A DNA stretch of 64,000 bases from Fimbriimonadaceae bacterium (GTDB lineage Bacteria > Armatimonadota > UBA10988): assembly GCA_020850355.1 (NCBI GenBank), contig JADZEX010000037.1, positions 239,045 to 303,044 of the forward strand. The letters are read 5' to 3'. Positions 59,588 through 64,000 of the stretch are shown here, in pieces. A program made the translations under genes and the position numbers. Numbering within the stretch: the stretch's first letter is position 1; each line of letters opens with the position of its first letter. A model generated the notes under the pieces. It searched no databases, had not been told where the DNA came from, and saw only the letters and a list, made by a program, of their open reading frames with translations.

Positions 59588-60700
59588 TTATTCGTCGAGC
59601 GTGCCGAAGGGCAGCTCCGCGGGCATCGGCGCCGGCCGCTGGTACGCGATCTGCGGCAGCACCGCCTGGCCGCTGGTGGACGCCTCGAGGAACCCCTGCA
59701 TCAGTTCCAGCACCCCGCAGGCCTGTTCGCCGTTGCAGCGGTGCGGCCGACCCGAGCGCAGCGCGTAGGCCAGGTCGGCCAGCCCGACGCTGCGGCCGTA
59801 GCCGGTGACGAAGTTGTGCGGCACCTCCTGCCACTCGTCCTGCCCGGCGCGGCGCAGGCTGACCGGGCCGTCGAAGCCGTTCGGGTCCGGCACCCGCAGT
59901 GTGCCTTCTTCACCGTAGATGGTGATCGGTTGTCGCCCGTCGTAGACCGGGTGCATCGTCGCGAAGGTGGTGATGATGCTGCCGGTGCAGCCGTTGGCGA
60001 ACTCCAGCCCGCCAATCACGTGGTCCGGCGTCTCCACCGTGACCTGCTTCCCCCGCTTCGGTTCGCTGGTGATAGTGCGCACCGGAATGGCGATGCTGGC
60101 CAGGCCGGTCAGCCGACGCACCGGTCCGAGCAGGTTGAGCAGGGCGGTCAGGTAGTAGGGCCCCATGTCGAACATCGGGCCGCCGCCCACTTCGTAGTAG
60201 AACTCCGGGCTGGGATGCCAGGACTCGTGGCCGCGGCCCATGTTGAACGCGGTGAAGGCCAGCGGGCGGCCGATCTGGCCAGAGTCGATCACCTGCCGGG
60301 CGGTCTGGATGCCCGCGCCGAGGAAGGTGTCGGGGGCGCAGGCCGTGCGCAGGCCTTTGGCCGCTGCCAGGTCGAGCACGGCGCGACCTTCCGCCAGGTT
60401 GACCCCGTAGGGCTTCTCGGCGTAGGTGTGCTTGCCGGCCTCCAAAGCCGCCTTGGCCAACGGCGCGTGGGCCTTGGGCACCGTCAGGTTGAGCACCACC
60501 TCGACCTCAGGATCGGCGATCAGCTCGTCGACACCGAGCACCCGCGGCACGCCGAACTCGGCCGCCCGCTGCTCGGCCACCGTCCGGTCGAGATCCGCGC
60601 AGGCGACGATCTCGACGACGTCGAAGTTCTTCGCCATGCCCAAATAGGCTGGGCTGATCTTGCCGCAGCCCACCACGCCAACCTTCACTCGCTCCGCCAT
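59588..60700 (-). CDS. Gfo/Idh/MocA-family oxidoreductase (second)
   Basis: ATG at 60700 is chosen because GAGG precedes it; an in-frame codon at 60721 lies in the promoter region. The 370-residue enzyme has the dinucleotide motif 'VGVVGCGKISPAYLG', the 'KHTYAEKPYGVNLAEG' signature and 'GGGPMFDMGPYYLTALLNLL' with the catalytic-type Asp and Tyr. It should be an NAD(P)-linked sugar dehydrogenase, distinct from the one at 45835. The downstream reverse-strand gene is 595 bases away, so it is probably transcribed alone. Confidence 0.93.
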   Translation of the reverse strand: MAERVKVGVVGCGKISPAYLGMAKNFDVVEIVACADLDRTVAEQRAAEFGVPRVLGVDELIADPEVEVVLNLTVPKAHAPLAKAALEAGKHTYAEKPYGVNLAEGRAVLDLAAAKGLRTACAPDTFLGAGIQTARQVIDSGQIGRPLAFTAFNMGRGHESWHPSPEFYYEVGGGPMFDMGPYYLTALLNLLGPVRRLTGLASIAIPVRTITSEPKRGKQVTVETPDHVIGGLEFANGCTGSIITTFATMHPVYDGRQPITIYGEEGTLRVPDPNGFDGPVSLRRAGQDEWQEVPHNFVTGYGRSVGLADLAYALRSGRPHRCNGEQACGVLELMQGFLEASTSGQAVLPQIAYQRPAPMPAELPFGTLDE

Positions 60701-60732
60701 CTGCCACCTCGCTCCAACCATGTCAGCCGGAT

Positions 60733-60741
60733 ATTGTAGCA
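60733..60741 (-). promoter_or_regulatory. Extended -10 promoter of the second Gfo/Idh gene
   Basis: On the reverse strand TGCTACAAT (60741-60733) fits the extended -10 form TGnTATAAT. No -35 box is evident. It lies 32 bases before the start codon. Confidence 0.5.
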
Positions 60742-60864
60742 GCCTTGCGGCACCCCGGCGGCGCCCCGGAGCGATGTGTCACGTTAGCAGGCAAGTGACG
60801 GAAGCGACCCGCCGCGAGGCGCGTTCTGGGAAGCGTCCGGCCGCGGGCGATAGGAGATTGTGCC

Positions 60865-61803
60865 ATGTCGAGGCGTTGGCTGCTGAGCATCGCGCTGCTG
60901 GGGTTGGTCTGTGCCTGGGCCGCCCCCACCGACGTCACGGAGAGTGTCGGCGACGGCACTGCCATGGTCAACTGGACGCAGGGCTGGCTGACTGCCACTG
61001 GCACCGGCCCGCTGCCCCGCGGGGCGACGTCCCGAAGCATCGCGATCCAGCGGCGGGTCGCCATCACCGACGCCTACCGCCAGCTCGGCGAGGCGCTCTC
61101 CGGGGTGAAGGTCAGCAGCGAGACCACCATCGAGATGTACGAGCTGACCAACGACAGCGTCAAGACCAAGATGGCCGGGCTGGTGAAGGGCGCGCAGGTG
61201 GCGCAACAGGGCTGGGACACCGACGGCAAGACCTACCTGGTGACCCTCCGCGCCCCGCTCTACGGGCAAGCCGCCGGCGAAACCGTGGCCGACGTGATTC
61301 TGCCGGCCGCCGAGGCCACGCCGCCCGAGCGGTTGCGGGAGGTCAAGGCGCAGCTCGACGAACCGCTGCCGTCCCGCTCGGTGGACATTCCCGAGGACCA
61401 GCCCGAAGCGCCGACGCCGCTGCCGGAGCGCAAGCCGGGGCCCTACACCGGCCTGGTCGTCGACACCCGCGGCTTCGCGATCGAGCGGGCGATGGCGCCG
61501 AAGATCCTCGACCCGGACGAAGAACCGGTCTGGGGCCACAAGCCGGTCGACCGCGAGCTGGTCAAGAAGGTCGGCATCGTCGGCTACCTGCCGTCGCTGG
61601 AGGCAGCCCTCGACGCCGAGCACTCGCGGGCCGGCAAGAACCCGCTGGTGGTCCGGGCGATCGGCCGCGAGGGCTCCTTCAAGGCGAACGCTGTGGTCTC
61701 GGCCGAGGATGCCGCGCTGATCACCGCCGAGAACCAGAAGCTGAAGCCGAAGGATCGCTTCCTCGAGAACCTGCGGGTGGTCTTCGTGGTGGATGCCGAG
61801 TAG
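60865..61803 (+). CDS. Secreted LPP20/FlgT-like protein
   Basis: ATG follows AGGAG and opens a signal peptide (MSRRWLLSIALLGLVCAWAA); the Cys is not in a lipobox, so it is likely free rather than lipidated. The 312-residue protein has an LPP20-like domain over about 30-145 ('ATSRSIAIQRRVAITDAYRQ', 'VAQQGWDTDGKTYLVTLRAP'). A proline-rich linker follows, then a second such domain near the end ('GPYTGLVVDTRGFAIERAMA'). Such proteins sit at the envelope; some belong to flagellar or outer-membrane assemblies. No motility gene is nearby, so the role is open. Confidence 0.75.
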   Translation: MSRRWLLSIALLGLVCAWAAPTDVTESVGDGTAMVNWTQGWLTATGTGPLPRGATSRSIAIQRRVAITDAYRQLGEALSGVKVSSETTIEMYELTNDSVKTKMAGLVKGAQVAQQGWDTDGKTYLVTLRAPLYGQAAGETVADVILPAAEATPPERLREVKAQLDEPLPSRSVDIPEDQPEAPTPLPERKPGPYTGLVVDTRGFAIERAMAPKILDPDEEPVWGHKPVDRELVKKVGIVGYLPSLEAALDAEHSRAGKNPLVVRAIGREGSFKANAVVSAEDAALITAENQKLKPKDRFLENLRVVFVVDAE

Positions 61804-61815
61804 CCCAGCGGCGGC

Positions 61816-62733
61816 TTACGGTGCCGGCACGGCGACGGCCGTCAGCCGTAGCCCGCGGATCTGGGCCGCCACGTCGAAGGTGCCCGGGACCTCCCAGCCG
61901 AGGTTCAGGCCGCTGACGCGATAGTCGGCGAGGTCGCGCGAGCCCTGGCAGAAGCCCTTTTCCCAGGCGGCCGCCAGGGCCGCGCGGATCTCCGGCAGCA
62001 GGTCACCCGCGAAGGTCACCCAATCGCCATCGTGCAGCGACCCGGTCGCCCACGTGTCGCTGGCGGGGCTGTAGATCAGCTTGCCCGTGCCCAGGTCGCC
62101 GTGGCAGCCGCGCGGAATCACGCGGTGGCGGTCGTCGTACAGCGCGATGCCGAACCAGACGAAGTCGCCATAGCCGGCGGACTGCCGGTTGAGGTTCTGA
62201 ATCGTCAGGAACATCAGAAACTGCGCCGCGTGCAGCCCGCGCTGGTAGTCCGGCGTCTCGACTCGCCGCGACTCCACCAGCCGCGCTTCGAGGTGCAGCC
62301 GCAACGCCTGCAAGCTGGCGATGCCCGGTCGGCTGGCCAAGCCCTGCTCGATCAACAAGTGCGCCCACGGCTCGCCGCGGCGCCGCGCGTGGTCCGGGTA
62401 CTCGGCGCTGCCGTTCACCCCCAGCAGCAGCTCCCCGTGCGGATGCTGCGCCGGCGCGACGACGACCTGCTTCCCGGCATTGGCCCAGCGACAGGCCCCC
62501 TCCTGGCGAACCGGCTCACCACACTCCAGCGGGTAGCGGCTGCTCCACTGCGCCAGCCGCCAGAGCGGAGCCTCGGCCGTCGGATCCGGTCGCAACTGCC
62601 CGGCCTCGACATGCTTCCCCGGCGTCGGTGCGCTGACCCGAAAGCCCCGCTGAAACTGCGGATCGCCGATCAACTCGGTCTCCCCACCGGCGGCCCAGAC
62701 GAGGGCCAGCGTGCAGGCAGCGGTCCAGGGCAT
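61816..62733 (-). CDS. Secreted protein of unknown function
   Basis: ATG at 62733 follows GGGAGA and opens a signal peptide (MPWTAACTLALVWAAGG). The 305-residue protein seems beta-rich ('HLLIEQGLASRPGIASLQAL', 'YGDFVWFGIALYDDRHRVIP', 'FDVAAQIRGLRLTAVAV') and has a repeated style of aromatic strands seen in carbohydrate-binding or lyase-like jelly rolls. No family is recognised. It converges on the LPP20-like gene with a 12-base gap. Confidence 0.65.
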   Translation of the reverse strand: MPWTAACTLALVWAAGGETELIGDPQFQRGFRVSAPTPGKHVEAGQLRPDPTAEAPLWRLAQWSSRYPLECGEPVRQEGACRWANAGKQVVVAPAQHPHGELLLGVNGSAEYPDHARRRGEPWAHLLIEQGLASRPGIASLQALRLHLEARLVESRRVETPDYQRGLHAAQFLMFLTIQNLNRQSAGYGDFVWFGIALYDDRHRVIPRGCHGDLGTGKLIYSPASDTWATGSLHDGDWVTFAGDLLPEIRAALAAAWEKGFCQGSRDLADYRVSGLNLGWEVPGTFDVAAQIRGLRLTAVAVPAP

Positions 62734-62985
62734 CGCGCGTCTCCCAGAGCCCGACTTCGGATGGTACCGTCGACCAGCCGCGGCGTCGAGGGCCTGATGG
62801 GTGGGCGTCAGGCGCTGATGGCATCTGACGACGACCGGGCGCCGCGGTTGCAGACCGCCCCGGATCCAGCGATACTGACAGATGACGTCGTGGTGTAGGT
62901 TGACCGTCGTGCAGCGACCCTGCCAGCCGGCGCGCAGCGCCGTTGGCGTGCTTGGCCGTTACCAGACAGCAGGAGGCAGACCGGC

Positions 62986-64000
62986 GTGGAGATCACTCGC
63001 AGCCTGGGCCTGACCGGAATCGGGCCGTTGGCCCATGCCGACGTGGAGTTCGGCGACCTCACGATTCTGGTTGGTCCGCAGGCGACCGGCAAGAGTATCT
63101 TCCTGCAAGCCCTGAAGCTGGTCGCGGACAACGGGGCGGCGGTCGACTCGCTCCACAAGCACGGCATGACCTGGCACGACTTGCCCGACTTCCTCGATCT
63201 GTTCTTTGGTGAGGGCATGCGCAGCCTGTGGCAGGACGATGACAGTCGGGTCACGGTGGACGGGCAGGACATCGACTTGGGCAGGCTGGCGCGACGGTAC
63301 AATTGGACGAAGACCGAGAGCATCTACTATGTGCCTGCCCAGCGCGTGCTGGTTCTCGGAAACGGCTGGCCGCGGCCATTCAGCGACTATGCTGCTCGCG
63401 ACCCGTTCGTGGTGCGCGACTTCAGCGAAAACATCCGTGACGTAGTCGAATCGGATCTTGCCAAGTCCGGCCTGTTCCTGCAGCAGGGCCGTCTGAAGGC
63501 CGAACTGCGCGACCTCATCAATCAGCATGTGTACCGGGGCTTCGACCTTCGTGTCGACGCCGCCAATCCACAGCGGCGCCTCGTCCTCGCCTCGGCGCAA
63601 GACGGCGGTGCGCTGCCCTACATGGTCTGGTCGGCCGGACAACGCGAGTTCACCCCGCTGCTGCTGGGCCTCTACCACCTCCTTCCGGCCGGGAAGGTGC
63701 AGCGCCGCAACGACTACCGTTGGGTGATCCTGGAGGAACCCGAAATGGGTCTGCATCCGGCCGCCCTCCAAGTTGTCCTGCTGGCGGTGCTCGATCTGCT
63801 CAGCCGCGGCTACCGAGTCTGCCTGTCGACTCACTCGCCGCAGGTCCTCGACCTCGCGTGGGTGTTGCGGGCCCTCCAGACGCAACGGTCGCCACGCGCC
63901 GACCTGCTGCTCCGCCTGTTCGAGGTGCCGCGAACGGGCCCGATGAGGCGGCTAACCGAAACTGCGCTACAAAAGTCAACTCGGGTCTACTACTTTGACC
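62986..64000 (+). CDS. AAA_21-type ATPase, C-terminus beyond window
   Basis: GTG at 62986 lies 9 bases after AGGAGG. The frame is open to the edge, giving 338 residues. It has 'FGDLTILVGPQATGKSIFLQ' (Walker A), 'DYRWVILEEPEMGLHPAALQ' (Walker B with the family's LHP) and 'VCLSTHSPQVLDLA' (switch His). It belongs to the RecF/OLD-like ATPases common in defence and plasmid-like loci. It differs from the ATPase at 49781. Lower GC than the nearby sugar genes hints at transfer. A partner gene would lie off the right edge. Confidence 0.85.
   Translation, partial: MEITRSLGLTGIGPLAHADVEFGDLTILVGPQATGKSIFLQALKLVADNGAAVDSLHKHGMTWHDLPDFLDLFFGEGMRSLWQDDDSRVTVDGQDIDLGRLARRYNWTKTESIYYVPAQRVLVLGNGWPRPFSDYAARDPFVVRDFSENIRDVVESDLAKSGLFLQQGRLKAELRDLINQHVYRGFDLRVDAANPQRRLVLASAQDGGALPYMVWSAGQREFTPLLLGLYHLLPAGKVQRRNDYRWVILEEPEMGLHPAALQVVLLAVLDLLSRGYRVCLSTHSPQVLDLAWVLRALQTQRSPRADLLLRLFEVPRTGPMRRLTETALQKSTRVYYFD

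Overview
The window is very GC-rich and densely coded. It looks like a chromosomal segment of a free-living heterotroph that degrades carbohydrates. Most genes start with ATG behind a GGAG-type ribosome site, and many neighbours overlap by 4 bases (ATGA or GTGA). Several things recall Armatimonadota or a related planctomycete- or Lentisphaerae-like lineage: the mix of large secreted glycosidase-like proteins, Gfo/Idh/MocA oxidoreductases, a URO-D-type methyltransferase, a DUF4038 glycosidase, a DUF5703-type protein and a GH116-type enzyme, plus a dapA-RNase J pair. There is no rRNA or universal marker here, so the phylum is only an inference.

Layout. Positions 1-10087 hold a truncated secreted glycosidase-like gene, tRNA-Arg(TCT), a sodium symporter/small membrane protein/GH116 operon, and an SGNH-glycosidase fusion followed by a cupin. 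Positions 10090-16427 are a reverse-strand housekeeping block: dapA, RNase J, an NtrC-type regulator, mtnA and an HtrA-like protease. Positions 16764-26911 carry a DUF5703-type (alpha/alpha)6 protein, a secreted protein ending in a colicin-type HNH nuclease motif, a URO-D family protein and a 1603-residue GH2-like protein. Positions 27011-38102 hold sthA, an ECF sigma/anti-sigma/RseB-like operon whose RseB-like protein is very cysteine-rich, an orphan sugar-type ABC permease, proA, an M48-like protein without its zinc ligands, and two CorC/HlyC paralogues. Positions 38230-46857 hold a beta-helix/CBM protein, a second glycosidase-like protein, a Gfa-like protein, a Nudix hydrolase and a Gfo/Idh enzyme.

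Positions 46876-51942 are an accessory island and the most unusual part of the window. A patatin-like lipase gene with a strong promoter faces a four-gene operon. In that operon an intact AAA ATPase/DUF4276 (Toprim-like) pair sits between two chimeric genes. One joins the N-terminus of HsdM to the C-terminal half of HsdS. The other joins the N-terminus of HsdR to the tail of a subtilisin-like (S8) protease. All reading frames are intact and overlap by 3-4 bases, although the methyltransferase core, the helicase and the protease active site are absent.

Positions 51987-62733 return to carbohydrate-related genes. They also include a HEPN-domain gene with an unknown partner, two of the three subunits of a molybdenum hydroxylase, and a 595-base intergenic stretch with a strong ribosome site, a 17-codon frame and a terminator-like hairpin. 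A second AAA ATPase gene runs off the right edge.

Together the window combines nutrient scavenging (import and hydrolysis of plant-type or host-type glycans by separate secreted enzymes rather than a SusCD-type locus), envelope-stress control (ECF/RseB, HtrA, NtrC-type regulator) and a rearranged defence island.
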